NCBI RefSeq assembly: GCF_020906515.1 | Contig: NC_085850.1 | Span: forward strand, 3,286,001-3,350,000 | Reading direction: 5' to 3' | Source of the DNA: Vanrija pseudolonga | Taxonomy: Eukaryota; Basidiomycota; Tremellomycetes; Trichosporonales; Trichosporonaceae | Length of the DNA: 64,000 nt | The notes under the pieces: model-generated | Databases searched by the model: none | The model's input: the letters and a program-made list of their open reading frames with translations, nothing else | What the model was told of the DNA's origin: nothing | Made by a program: the position numbers and the translations under genes | Part shown: piece after piece, positions 32,853 to 42,942 of the stretch | Layout of the letters: each line of letters starts with the position of its first letter | Numbering within the stretch: position 1 is the stretch's first letter

Positions 32853-34403
32853 TTACCACGGCTGCATGAGACCGAACCCGCGCGTCTCCCAAGAAGCAGC
32901 AATCACGTCCTCGACCTCGGCAGAGTCGGTGTCTGAGTCGTCGGCCCATGCCGACGCGACGTCCTGGTCCTCGTCGCTGGGGGACACGGACCAGCCGTCG
33001 TCGCTGACGTCGCTGAAGCTGTCCGCGATGGACGACAGCAGCGAGGCAGGGTTGGACGGCGAGCTCGTCCAGCTCGAGTGAAGCTCGAGGTGGTCGAACG
33101 AAGCTGGGGTGGACGTGCCGGACGAGTTGGGGAACGAGGCTGCCGACAAGGCGGGCGAGGGCGGCCACGAGGCGTCCGAAGCAGAGCTAGGAACGACAGT
33201 CGGGACCATGGACAGGTCGAGCGTGGGCATGATGAGCTCGTGGACCGACGAGGCGGTCGAGTGGCGCGACGCCGCGGGCCGCGGCGCATCGTCCCACACC
33301 TCCATGATCTGGCTCTCCTCCGTCTCGGTGAGCGGGCGGGCAGTCTTGCGCTCCGACATGGCCCACCACATGCCGCCGTCGACGTCGAGCGTGTCACCGA
33401 GCAGCGCGAGGATGTCACTGGACGCGCGGTCGGCAAACGTGATCCGCAAGATGTCGAGGTTGCCATGGTGATCGGTCGTGATCTCGACCGCGACCCCGGG
33501 TCCGCCATTAAGCGGGTCCATCACGCCCAGCGCTTCCAAGCGCGCAAGGAGCGGAATGACGCGGTTCGAGCCGTAGCGGTACGCTTCGTGCAGTGGTAGA
33601 ATCCCGTGCGTCAGGCGCGCGAGTATGGCCACGCCAATCTCGGCATCGGCATACGGCACCGTCGGCGTCGGCGCGAGCAGCAGGCTGAGGTTCTGCGCGA
33701 GTGGCAGCGCAAGCGTGCTCACAGTGCCGGGGGTGACGAGGGCCTCGGGCGTAGGCGGGAGCGGGACGGCGTCGTCCTCGGCGACAATGGAGCCGAGGGG
33801 GAAGTAGTGGCCGAGCTCACGGAGGATGGCGCTGCGGTCCGACGCGGTGCTAGCAGTGCGCGTGTGCACGTTCTTGCGGCGGGGGGCGCGGAGGCCCGCG
33901 GCGCGGCGGCGCTCGGAGCGCGAAGGGCGGGTGTAGGGGACGTACCTCGCTGCGCGGGGGAGCGCGGCGTCGCCGTCCTCGTCGAAGATGTTGGCAAAGG
34001 CGCGCAGCACAACGGGCACGTTACCCGTTGCGCCGCTGCCCGCGAACGCGCCAGACGGGGGGACAGTAGAGAAGTTGCGCGCGGCCCCAAGCCCCGTGTT
34101 GGCCTGGATGGCTGGCCCGCGCGGCGTGCGCGCGTTCGGGCGGAACGTCGTGCGGCGGAACGCGCCGTTGAAGGGCTTGTATGCGGTGTGTGTGGCGTAC
34201 GAGGTGAGGCGGGCCGGGATGGCGTTGCCGGTAGGCAGCGCATGTGCCGGGGTCGAGAGCGACGTGAAGGTCGTGTGGAGGGCGCGCGAGAGCGCGAGCC
34301 GCAGCCTGGCATTCAGCTGGGCCGCCGGCTTGGGCGCGCGCAGCGACGCCGCTGCCTTGCGCAGCAGCGTACTGAGCGATGTGGATGTGTGTCGGGTTAT
34401 CAT
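32853..34403 (-). CDS. probable mitochondrial protein of unknown function
   Basis: A single exon of 516 residues that I do not recognise. The first 110 residues are rich in Arg, Ser, Thr and Ala and almost free of acidic residues (MITRHTSTSLSTLLRKAAAS), a pattern typical of mitochondrial presequences. The central part (about 200-345) looks ordered, with GVAILARLTHGILPLHEAYR, VIPLLARLEALGVMDPLNGG and LDILRITFADRASSDILALL. The C-terminal 170 residues are Ser-rich and very acidic towards the end (SDEDQDVASAWADDSDTDS). The acidic tail is odd for a matrix protein and may keep it at the surface. An alternative is that the basic start is a disordered cytosolic lead. Confidence 0.6.
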   Translation of the reverse strand: MITRHTSTSLSTLLRKAAASLRAPKPAAQLNARLRLALSRALHTTFTSLSTPAHALPTGNAIPARLTSYATHTAYKPFNGAFRRTTFRPNARTPRGPAIQANTGLGAARNFSTVPPSGAFAGSGATGNVPVVLRAFANIFDEDGDAALPRAARYVPYTRPSRSERRRAAGLRAPRRKNVHTRTASTASDRSAILRELGHYFPLGSIVAEDDAVPLPPTPEALVTPGTVSTLALPLAQNLSLLLAPTPTVPYADAEIGVAILARLTHGILPLHEAYRYGSNRVIPLLARLEALGVMDPLNGGPGVAVEITTDHHGNLDILRITFADRASSDILALLGDTLDVDGGMWWAMSERKTARPLTETEESQIMEVWDDAPRPAASRHSTASSVHELIMPTLDLSMVPTVVPSSASDASWPPSPALSAASFPNSSGTSTPASFDHLELHSSWTSSPSNPASLLSSIADSFSDVSDDGWSVSPSDEDQDVASAWADDSDTDSAEVEDVIAASWETRGFGLMQPW

Positions 34404-34991
34404 CGCTTGGTTAGGTCATGGTGCTGGTTGGGGTTGTCACAGAGTGGTGAGTGATGGTGAGGGCGAGAGTGACTGCCGTGTCGATGTTAAGTAGTGCGAT
34501 GCCGGTGTGATGCCACTTTGTGTGCCGAGGCCGCGCGTTTGCCACTCGAGCAGCCGCCGCGCCGATTGCAGAGTGCCGTGGGTGTGCCGCATGTGCCGGG
34601 CGATGACTGTGCGCTGCCCGGCCTGGCCGGCGCGGCATGGCGTCATGCCACGTGGTTTTCGCCAGGCACGGATGCACTGCACTACTCGTACGCCGAGCAA
34701 TGCCGATGTTGTCGTGATCGTCGCGGCGTCGCGACTTTATGCATGAGTGCAGCAAGCAGTGCACGTCGCGATGGTCGGGACTCGTTGGGGCATGCATTGC
34801 TAGGTTGCGCGGGGTCGGTTGTGGAGGTTGTTGGCTGTGTTGAGGGACGGCGACGCTCCACGGGGTGTGTGGCCAAGCGGCCTGTGCGTGCCCACCACCT
34901 TGCGCACCCCCGCGGGTGGCAGTGCCTACCGCCCAGAAGCAAACCTGCATAACCCTCTAACAGTACACAGTACAGTGTCCGTAACCCCCCA
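34404..34991. other. intergenic region with an E-box palindrome
   Basis: This is the upstream region of the 34403 gene and the 3' flank of the GPCR gene. The palindrome CCACGTGG lies at 34648-34655, about 250 bp upstream of the 34403 start codon. No gene or RNA gene is apparent. Confidence 0.5.
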
Positions 34992-36677
34992 CTACCCGAG
35001 CCGATCTGGCATCTTGCGCCGCACCCTCCTGCGGACAAGGTACTCTGCGAGCCCGTACGTCAACGCGTCGATCAAGCCCACGGCCATCGTCATCCAGTTG
35101 GACAGGAGCGACAGCACAGGATTGGTGCGGTGGTGTACCATGTCGTATATCAAACGCGCGAGCGAGATGGAGAACACGAGCATGTACGCGAGGGGGAAGT
35201 AGAGCATGAGGAGGCTCGCCTGGCGATTAAAGTAGGCCGTCGCGCTCATCTGCTGCGGCGCGCTCGCGCTCGCGTCGGCGCTGTCTTTTGGCGCGCGCAC
35301 CCCCGAGGCGAGCTGGTTGGCCTGGAAGAACTCGACGAGGCTTGGGCCGCTGTCGTTGTCGTCGTCGAGCAGATCGTCCTTGAAGTCGGCAGGCACGGAG
35401 CCCCGTGTCTGTGTCTGGCTGCCGAGCGAGAAGGGCAGCGACGCGATACGTGACAGTTGTGCCGGTGCGGACGCCGTGTCGCTGCTGAACCACGCACGTG
35501 TCGGGCTCGGCGCAGCGACGACGTCGTACTCGGGCGCGAAGAAGGGCCGGCTCGGCGTCAACTTGGCCGAGTTGCTCGCGCTGTTCACGGCCGTCGTCCC
35601 GTCGTCGCCCTCGCCCGTCCCCTCGTCCTCTCGTATCGACTCGGCGCCGAACCCGTACCCGAGGGACATAACGCTGCGCTTTCGTCCGCCGGCCCCGCGA
35701 TCGCGATCAGCGAACCCGCTCAAGCCCTTGATCTTCTCGCCGACGAAGCTGAACCGCCGCTCGGCGGCATCTACCAGCGTCGTGTTCCCACTAAGCTTGC
35801 GATCTGGTGCCGTCTGGTCCTCGACCTCGCCGTCGTCGTCCTTGAGCCATGACTGCTCGCCGCCGACGTGGATGAACTCCATCGCCTCCCACGGCGCGGC
35901 CGGGTTCGGGAGCGGAGCTGAGGGATCGCGGAGGCACGACACGAGCGGCGTCTTGGCCCGTGGCGGCTTGTTCCTTGCCGGCTGTGCGCCAGCACCGACA
36001 CTCGTGGCGTGCAGCGACCCGCCTGTCGAGCTCAGCTGGATCGTGTCGGGCCGGCGGAGGAAGCTGAACAGCCGGGTATACAGCCCGCAGATGGCCACGA
36101 ACACAAACGCACGCGGGACGAACTGCACGAGGTCCCGGTCCAGGCCGGGCACAGCGCTCTTGGTGCCGTAGTAACACTGCGAGCCGGACTGCACGAAGCC
36201 CACCGTCGCCATCCAGATACCCGCGTGCAGCGCCGACACGCCCCACACGACCGGCCACGCGAGCCACGCCCACCGCTCGAGATGTGTCGTCGCGGGGTGG
36301 AGGGGGTATTTCTGGCGTCGGCGTCAGCGGCGCTCCTAGCACTCTCCCCACAAACCCACAAGCAGCATGAATGTCGCGATGGCGATGCACAGCGTCCACA
36401 GGTGCTGGCTGAAGAGGGCGGTCGTGAAGAGGAAGCCCTGGGCATTGCACCCCGCTGTCCCCGTGCCCATCTTGCCGCCCGACAGGAGCAATGCCTGCGC
36501 CGGCAGCGCGACGAGCCCGACCGACATGTCGCTGATAACGATGCCGATGAGCAGCCGCACGCGCAGCTTGCCGCGCCCGTGCGAGACGAGCGAGTAGAGG
36601 AGGTAGAGCGCCGACAGGATGGTCAGGGCCGAGATGGTCAGCCCGCCGATTGTCGTGATGCGCGTGTAGTTTGTCAT
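34992..36677 (-). CDS. seven-helix GPCR, cAMP-receptor-like family
   Basis: Exons 36677-36360 and 36311-34992 give 545 residues. Exon 1 encodes helices 1-3: TISALTILSALYLLYSLV, then LLIGIVISDMSVGLVALPAQ, then CNAQGFLFTTALFSQHLWTL. The C-x-x-Q-G-F and L-W-T pattern in helix 3 is characteristic of the Dictyostelium cAMP-receptor-like group of fungal GPCRs. Helices 4 and 5 follow the intron (ERWAWLAWPVVWGVSALHAG; VPRAFVFVAICGLY). A third cytosolic loop of about 250 residues, rich in Ser, Asp and Pro, separates them from helices 6 and 7 (LLMLYFPLAYMLVFSISLAR; LLSNWMTMAVGLIDALTYGL). The intron donor is GTGGGT and only this donor keeps the frame. The ligand is unknown; glucose, amino acids or a cAMP-like signal upstream of G-alpha/PKA are possible. 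Confidence 0.8.
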
Positions 36678-37711
36678 TGTCGTGGGTGTTGGTGTTGGCG
36701 AGCGGGCCGCCTCGCCCGGCTACCTAGCTTGCTTGTCGATGTCGTCGATGGTAATGCCAGCGGAGATGAGGATGATGAGCAAGGAACGCAGCAGGAACGA
36801 CGACGAAAATCTCGATCGAGCAAGCACGCCGAGAGCCCGAGGGCCATGTCCGAGCCGGGACGGGACTGGCGAACAGCCTGCAAAGCGAGAGACGACGCCG
36901 CGCCGGCGTTTGGGCTCAGGTGCGTCGGCTCGGCGAGTGAGGGTGAGCGGATCGGACGGTGGCTGTCGATCAGGTCGGGTCGCGGGGTTTGCGTTTGCTC
37001 CTGCCCCAGACGGGATGTCAACGGCGTGTTGTTTTCTTGTGGTGACGGTGTTGTCGACGACCGCGGCGAAGGCGACGGTCAGTATGTAGATGCAACGAGC
37101 TGAAAGTGAGCTCACGAGCTCAAGCACTCGACTCGCGACCGATTGTTATTCCTCGCTCGCGCTAACCCAACCCTCCCTCTCCCCCGCCCGATCTGCCTCG
37201 CGCCACTCACTCACGCTCCGTAGCAATTGGTGCCGACACCTCTCTCCGGCGTGCCTGTTCTGCATTGGAACACGCCACAGCACTTAGCGGGACGGCACAA
37301 TGTGTGCCGAGCCAGGCAGGCAAGGCCGAGAGCGCACCCCTTGGGCATGTTGGCGCTGGTTGATGGCACAACCCCTGCACTAACACACGTGGTGGTGACT
37401 TTGTTCGCCGCGCTGCCTGGATTAACTTTCCGCTGGCTCGTCATTTTACTTTCTCGCGGACCTCGGCGAGCATGCGAGCATCAATCAATCAATCAATCAG
37501 CCAGCGCAGCCCGTCACGTCGCTTACTAGCCCAGCACACACCTCAATGCGACTAGCCCTCCCGGACATTCAGTCAATTGAGCTTTGTTGCGTCACACCGT
37601 GTTCCGGCCACTTCTTATGCTTGAGTATAGATGGATGGGGTACAATTGGGCTGCGCGCGCTTGCGCATTGCTAATTAGAGTGGGTGCGGTGTGGGGTGTG
37701 GCGGATCATGC
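36678..37711. other. gene-free region between the GPCR start and HNT2 end
   Basis: About 1 kb that includes the GPCR promoter and the 3' flank of HNT2. It carries an (ATCA)5 tract at about 37480-37499. Open frames on both strands lack conserved features. Confidence 0.45.
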
Positions 37712-39005
37712 CTATGCGCTCGTGGGGCGGTTGCCGGCACTGGCACATGCGCCAGAAGAGCTCTGGACGCCGGCGGCCGCCAGCAGCCCCGAGAGCCAGG
37801 ACGCCTCGGCCTCCATCTCGTCCGCGGAGCGCGGCTTGCGCTCCGCGTCGGGGGGCACGTCCCACCCGCCGATATCGTCGTGCGTCGCGCTCGGCGTGAA
37901 CGGCGTCGCTGGTCGCTGCGAGCCGTCCCCAGGCCCAGCAGCCAGGTCGGCATCCAGCGCCGCCTCGCTGCGCTCTAGCAGCGGGTAGACCTTGTCCGTG
38001 TCCTTGCCTCCGAAATCTGTGCGCAACCGGGGAATAATGTGGACGTGGACATGGGGGACTGACTGGCCCGCTGCCGTACCGTCCTGCAGCAGTGTCAGCT
38101 TCCGCTGGACATGTCTCACGGGTGTCTCGGTTCTGAAGCATGCGCCATGCGCCGGCGGAGCGAGGTGAGTCGCGGCACAAGCCAGAGATCTCGAGCCAAG
38201 GCCGCATACCAAGCGAGGTAGCAGTTGGCCCAACAGTTGAGTCGTGAGAGTGCCTACTGCCAAGCTGACTAGCAGGCTGGTGAGATCCCTCAGCCTCAGC
38301 CGAGCTCACCGCCGAGTCGGCTCCAGCTCGCTCGACGTCGTCACTCCGCTCACAGGACTCAGGCAAGCACCGTGGCGACCCTCAGCGCCCTCGGCACCTT
38401 CGGAAGCGGTGAGTCGCGAGATTTGACCACAGCCGGGAAAGGCGAGGCCAGCCCGTCGAGCTGGTGATACCGGGCGGGCTGGAGTGTCCCTCGCGCGAGC
38501 CCCACCTGAGAGGCAGCTTCGCAGGCTCAACCCCCCCTCCCCCCTCCCCCTTTCACGTATCCTGCCCGTCGCCGAGCCAATGGACACACATTGTTTTCCT
38601 CCCCTTCACCCATGTCAAGCCCCAGCTCATCCCAGTTCGCGAGTGTGACACCCACCTGCAACGCAATGTTCAGCGCCTCAGCCTTGTACGCCGACTCGAT
38701 GACCCGCCCGACGCGCTGCACAGTCTGGAACAAGTCGGACACCTCGCGCGGCTCGAGGTCCGCCAGGCGCGGCACGACGCGTTTACTGATGATTAGCACG
38801 TCTGGGCGGGTCAGCTGCCGCAGAGGGAAGGAGGGGGCTCACGGCCAGGCCGGAGGGGCTTGAGGTTGACTATGCCGAGGGACAACGGGGTCTCGAAGAA
38901 GACTGCGCAGCGGCGTGAGCTTGCTGCTGGTACTAAAGAGGAAGACTACGTACCCTGCCGCGTGATGTCGAACACGGAGAAGAGGTACCTCGCCGCGCTA
39001 CCCAT
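37712..39005 (-). CDS. HNT2: Fhit/Hnt2 diadenosine polyphosphate hydrolase (HIT family)
   Basis: Fhit-type enzymes split Ap3A and related dinucleotides to AMP plus ADP. Exons 39005-38954, 38902-38843, 38801-38656 and 38083-37712 give 209 residues. The spliced protein reads VFFETPLSLGIVNLKPLRPG, then HVLIISKRVVPRLADLEPRE, then DLFQTVQRVGRVIE, the block before the QDGTAAGQSVPHVHVHIIPR catalytic segment. HVHVHII is the histidine triad and contains the nucleophilic histidine. All four joins restore the Fhit alignment. Intron 3 (38084-38655) is 572 nt, about ten times the local norm. The C-terminal 75 residues, after the Fhit core, are Pro/Ala/Asp-rich and probably disordered. Confidence 0.93.
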
Positions 39006-39414
39006 GCTGTCTGTCTATGTCTAGTGGTGTGATGTGTTGTTGTTGATCTGGCCGTCGTCACACGAGACATGACGATTGTCTTGCTTGCCCTCCACCCTGA
39101 TCAGAGTGACGACAAATCCCGGCAATTAGGCCGATTACACTCTGCGTTTGTTGTTATTGTTCTGTTTTGGCTGCCGCCGCCGCCACCCAACTCGGCCAAA
39201 GTCTCACTTTCTGCATGCACACACTTTGTCGGCACTACATACACTCGTTCTTGTCAAACAGCCGCACATTGCCGCATACGGACACTGAGCAACGCCCGTC
39301 TCGCACCGCACCGCCAGCCAGCGGCAGCGGCGACCGCCAGCCAGCAGCAGCAGCGCCCTATAAACTCGCCCTTGGTCGTCTCTCATTCTCCCCACTCCCC
39401 ACTCATCGAACGCC
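39006..39414. promoter_or_regulatory. divergent promoter of HNT2 and the acidic protein gene
   Basis: 409 bp between two divergent start codons. The right part (39290-39350) is GCC/CAG-rich. No clear known factor site was found. Confidence 0.35.
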
Positions 39415-40522
39415 ATGATAACCCACTCGAGTTCGTCCGAGGCCGAGTCGTCGCCGCGCCGCTCGCCGTCCCCAGGCCCATCGAGCCCGTCCATCCTGGG
39501 CCTGTCGTCCCCCGACCTCGCGGACGAGTTCGAGCTGCTGTCCGTCTCAACGCGGCGCGACAGCCTCTCCAGCACCGGCACGGCGGACAGCTTCGTGCCC
39601 GTCTTGCCCGTTCCGCCGGCATCGCGGCGGTCGAGCACGTCGTCGGCCGGCACGGAGGAGTACGAGATCATTGTGCTCGCGCCCACGGGTGAGGTGGAGG
39701 ACGACTTGCCCGACTCGACGTCGGACGCGTACCGCTCTGCCGTGGAGAGCTTGCTCGACGACGACGATGACGACGATGACGCCGACGAGGTCGCCACCGT
39801 ATCCGGCTCGAGCTTGAGCCGCGGGACGAGCACGGGGCGTCGTATGGTGGCGCGCCGCCGCGACACAGACGGCGAGTACGACGACGACCTGGACGCGTGG
39901 AGCGACAGGAGCGCCGCGGCGACGGAGCGCTCGTCCGGGCGCACAATTACGGGCGCGGGCAGCGTGACGAGTGCTTCGGAGGCGCGCGAGTCGATTGACA
40001 AGTGAGTGGTGGGGAGGTAGCGCAGCCCCTGACGCCACCACAGCTTCTTCGAAGACTCGACGGCGTTCATGAGCGACAAGGCCAACAAGCTGCGGCTGTG
40101 GCAAGCGCTTTGTATCGAGGTGGGTGGGGTGGGGGCTGGCTGCGTGGCTAACATGGGAGCTCGGACTAGTCGACATCGACGAAGAGCCGATGGCACTGCC
40201 TGACCTGCCGTCAAGCGCGCCGCCCGCGCCGCCGGCACCGCGTACCCCGCTGCCCACGTCGTTGACGCAGGCGCGCCTGCTCCTCAAGAAACACGGCCAC
40301 GTCAACCTCGTCGACTACATCGCCGCGCGCTCCGACCCCGCGCGCGCCGAGATCGCGGACAGGGCCGGCAAGTACGCCGACCTGATGCACCCCTCCGCGT
40401 CGGCGATGATTCGCGACGCCAAGAAGCACCACAGGATTCTCAAGCTCTGCACGGCCAAGAGCGAGTGGCTCGAGCCCCTCCTCAAGGACTTTGGGTACCG
40501 CCATGCCGCCCGCGGGCACTAG
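39415..40522 (+). CDS. unknown protein with acidic linker and conserved C-terminal helix block
   Basis: Exons 39415-40001, 40044-40119 and 40160-40522 give 341 residues. The N-terminal 195 residues are Ser-rich with a run of eight aspartates (LLDDDDDDDDADEV), probably disordered. The joined exons 1-3 encode a block that looks folded: FFEDSTAFMSDKANKLRLWQ, then ALCIELGLVDI. The C-terminal part has LTQARLLLKKHGHVNLVDYI followed by AARSDPARAE, and LYS-rich helices ending SEWLEPLLKDFGYRHAARGH. I do not recognise the family. The splice joins are well supported: GTGAGT and GTGGGT donors, and acceptors preceded by CTGAC and CTAAC. Confidence 0.7.
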
Positions 40523-40828
40523 TGGCGGTGCCGTTGTGAGAAGACCCATTCGCGGTCTAGACCGCTGCCACCATGCTATTTACTGTTGTTTAGTTGTATT
40601 ATCGATCTGGGAGCTTTGCTATACACCCCTTCATTGTGCCATCTACCGCCATGCATCTGTTAGTGTTAAACTCGGGCGTGGTGCTTGTTGGTCGCCTGGC
40701 TGGTTGAGCCACTGCCGGATTGCCCAGGGTGGAGGCCACGTGCTGCCGGCCCACACCACCACGGCTCCCCCACTCACGTCAACGCTGTCTTTCGCCGACA
40801 TACTAAACCATCCACCGACTACAACGAA
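40523..40828. promoter_or_regulatory. EMC7 promoter region
   Basis: This separates the preceding stop from the EMC7 start. An E-box CACGTG lies at 40737-40742, about 90 bp before the start codon. Nothing else is clear. Confidence 0.35.
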
Positions 40829-41884
40829 ATGAAGCTCGCAACGCTTCTCCTCTTCTCGTGAGTTGACTGAGTGATTCCCTAGTACTCCAACTGACGCTAC
40901 AGTGCGACCGCTCTCGCAGCCGACCTCCGCGGCCGGCTGGTCGGCAATGTCGTCCTGAGTGGGTCTGACGAGCCTGGCAGTACCTTGCACGTAGCTAACA
41001 CAGGACCAGACGCGACCGACATCCCGCTCGAGGCGCGCGTTGTGCTCGACTATGGTGCCAAGAGCGCCCGTTTCCTCGCCGATGGATCCTTTGAGATGTG
41101 AGCGCGACCGGAGGGGCCCAGTTGGTGCGGCACCACCACGCCGTGGTCGGCGCCGACGCCTTGCCTCCTCCTCAACCATCTGCAATTCTGACCCTCTAGC
41201 ACCGGCGTCCCATCAGGCCAGCACGTTCTCGAGCCTCTTGTCCCAGGATATCGCGTCCAGCCTGTACGTCTACACCCACGACACGACTGACACCCTAGGT
41301 CATCGTCACCGTCCCAGAAGAGGGCGACGTCCACGTCCAGAAGTTCGACGCGGCCGCGCTGCCTCTCGCCGTGTCGGCCATCCCTAGCCTCCCCTACCCC
41401 CTCCAGCTGGCCGCGGTCGGCAAGGACGAGTACTACACCGCGCCGCCGGGCATGAACATCATGGGCATGCTCAAGTCGCCCATGATCCTGCTCATGCTCG
41501 CGAGTCTGGGCATGGCGTTTGCGCTGCCCAAGATCACTGTGAGTGGGGTGGCGTGGGGGATGAGATGATGGGTGTGAGGACGACGAAGCTAACTTTGCAG
41601 GAAATGCTCGATGCCGACCCGGAAATGGCCAAGCAGATGCTCGAGCAGCGCCAGGGATGGCAGCGCAACCTCGACTTTAGCGACGCGTGAGTGGCCGCGC
41701 TGGCCAAGTGGAGCGGTGCACAGCTGACAACGTCCCAAGCCTGTCCTCCAAGCTCGCCGGCGGAGGTGGCGCCGACGCGCAAGCGGGATCCGCAGCACCG
41801 GCGGCGGCCGCCGGCCCACCCGTGGGCAAGGCTCCTGCGCGTACGCCCCAGGGCAGTGGGAAGCGCGGCGGTAAGCGAAAGTAA
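40829..41884 (+). CDS. EMC7: ER membrane protein complex subunit 7
   Basis: EMC7 is a lumenal beta-sandwich subunit of the EMC insertase, which places tail-anchored and multi-pass proteins in the ER membrane. Seven small exons (40829-40857, 40903-40958, 41004-41097, 41200-41263, 41299-41538, 41601-41686, 41740-41884) give 237 residues. A signal peptide (MKLATLLLFSATALAA) is followed by GRLVGNVVL and ARVVLDYGAKSARFLADGSF, the beta-sandwich core. Next come TGVPSGQHVLEPLVPGYRVQ and VIVTVPEEG. The family hallmark PPGMNIMGMLKSPMILLMLA precedes the single membrane helix, then EMLDADPEMAKQMLEQRQ. The tail is Ala/Gly-rich and basic. The 45-nt intron at 40959-41003 is in frame and stop-free, but splicing it improves the fit to the family. 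Intron density is the highest in the window. Confidence 0.92.
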
Positions 41885-42120
41885 GCGGCCGCGGCGGTGG
41901 TGGGGGTGGTGGCGAGCCCCGGCGGGAGAGCGAGGAACAGCAGTGCAGCGTTGGGGCAGGAGGAGCAGGAACCGCTGTCGACACTATTAGCATCAGTCAG
42001 GAGGATGGTACGATGATTAGATCGATGTAGACTCTTGTCTTGACGCGTCGGACCCGCGGCCCACTCGTCTGACTGACCGATCAGCTGATATGTCTGTCTG
42101 CTCCTGTGACTGCTATCGCC

Positions 42121-42142
42121 CCCTCGATCTCTCAATCGAGGG
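42121..42142. other. perfect 8-bp hairpin downstream of EMC7
   Basis: CCCTCGAT at 42121-42128 and ATCGAGGG at 42135-42142 flank the 6-nt loop CTCTCA. An A-run follows at about 42165. It could be a 3' processing signal for EMC7 RNA or part of a small RNA. Confidence 0.45.
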
Positions 42143-42707
42143 ATACTTAGGCACTTGTGTCATTAAAAAACGAGGAGGAGGGAGAGCGGTGCTGCATGGC
42201 TTGCCTGGCATGTACAGCTTGAGCGCCGCACGCCACAAGTGTCTACGCGGGTCGCGGCCTGACTACGTACTCACCGCCTTGTCACGTTTGCTTCCGCCGC
42301 CTCGGTGGGTCACCTGAATGAAAAAAGTTGAAGTAGGAATGTGAGGCCTCGTAATACGACGCCAATACAAATGATTCCTAATGGGTGTATTACAAAGTGA
42401 CTGCCGCCTGTTTCACTGGCTGGCAGAGGCGAGGGTGCGCTACGCGGTACAGCCCACGAGTGACCCAACCACCTACGCAGCACATCATCACCACTGCCCA
42501 CCCCACACTCCTTCCCTCGCCTCTCTCCCCCCCCCCCCGTCGTCGTCGTCTTTCTTACTTGTTGATCGCGCATCGACGACAAGAAGCAGCAGTCTCGACT
42601 TTTTTTTTTAATCAGAGCAAACAATCGCATCTGGTTGAACCGGCATCCCATCCCACTCCCATACCCCTGGCTCGTGTCACCCTCTGGCCCGCCGCGTGCC
42701 CCCCCCT

Positions 42708-42735
42708 CACCCACCCACCCACCCACCCACCCACC
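42708..42735 (+). repeat. CCCA microsatellite, about 7 copies
   Basis: A tandem CACC/CCCA tract in the SSO1 leader, about 210 bp before the start codon. Confidence 0.85.
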
Positions 42736-42942
42736 TCCCGCCGCCGCCGTTGCAGCCACTCTCAGCCCGCCCTACGCCAACAGCACCGCGTTGTCTTTCG
42801 CAACCACCACCGCCCCCCCCTTTGCAACCGCGCGATAGATCTCTTGGTCGATTCAAACTCTTCTTCATTCCTCACTCACGCTCCTCCTCTTCTTCCCCTC
42901 TTCCTCCTCCTCCATCAAATCGCCCACTAGGCTCCCCCAGTC

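Larger units (their letters stand above)
41885..42942. other. EMC7-SSO1 intergenic region with pyrimidine-rich SSO1 leader
   Basis: Three parts are visible. Near 42121-42142 there is a perfect 8-bp hairpin (separate entry). The centre (42200-42470) has no gene. From about 42480 to 42940 the plus strand is almost all pyrimidine, with poly-C (about 42529-42538), poly-T (about 42601-42609) and a CCCA repeat at 42708-42735. This is the promoter and leader of SSO1. Confidence 0.5.
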
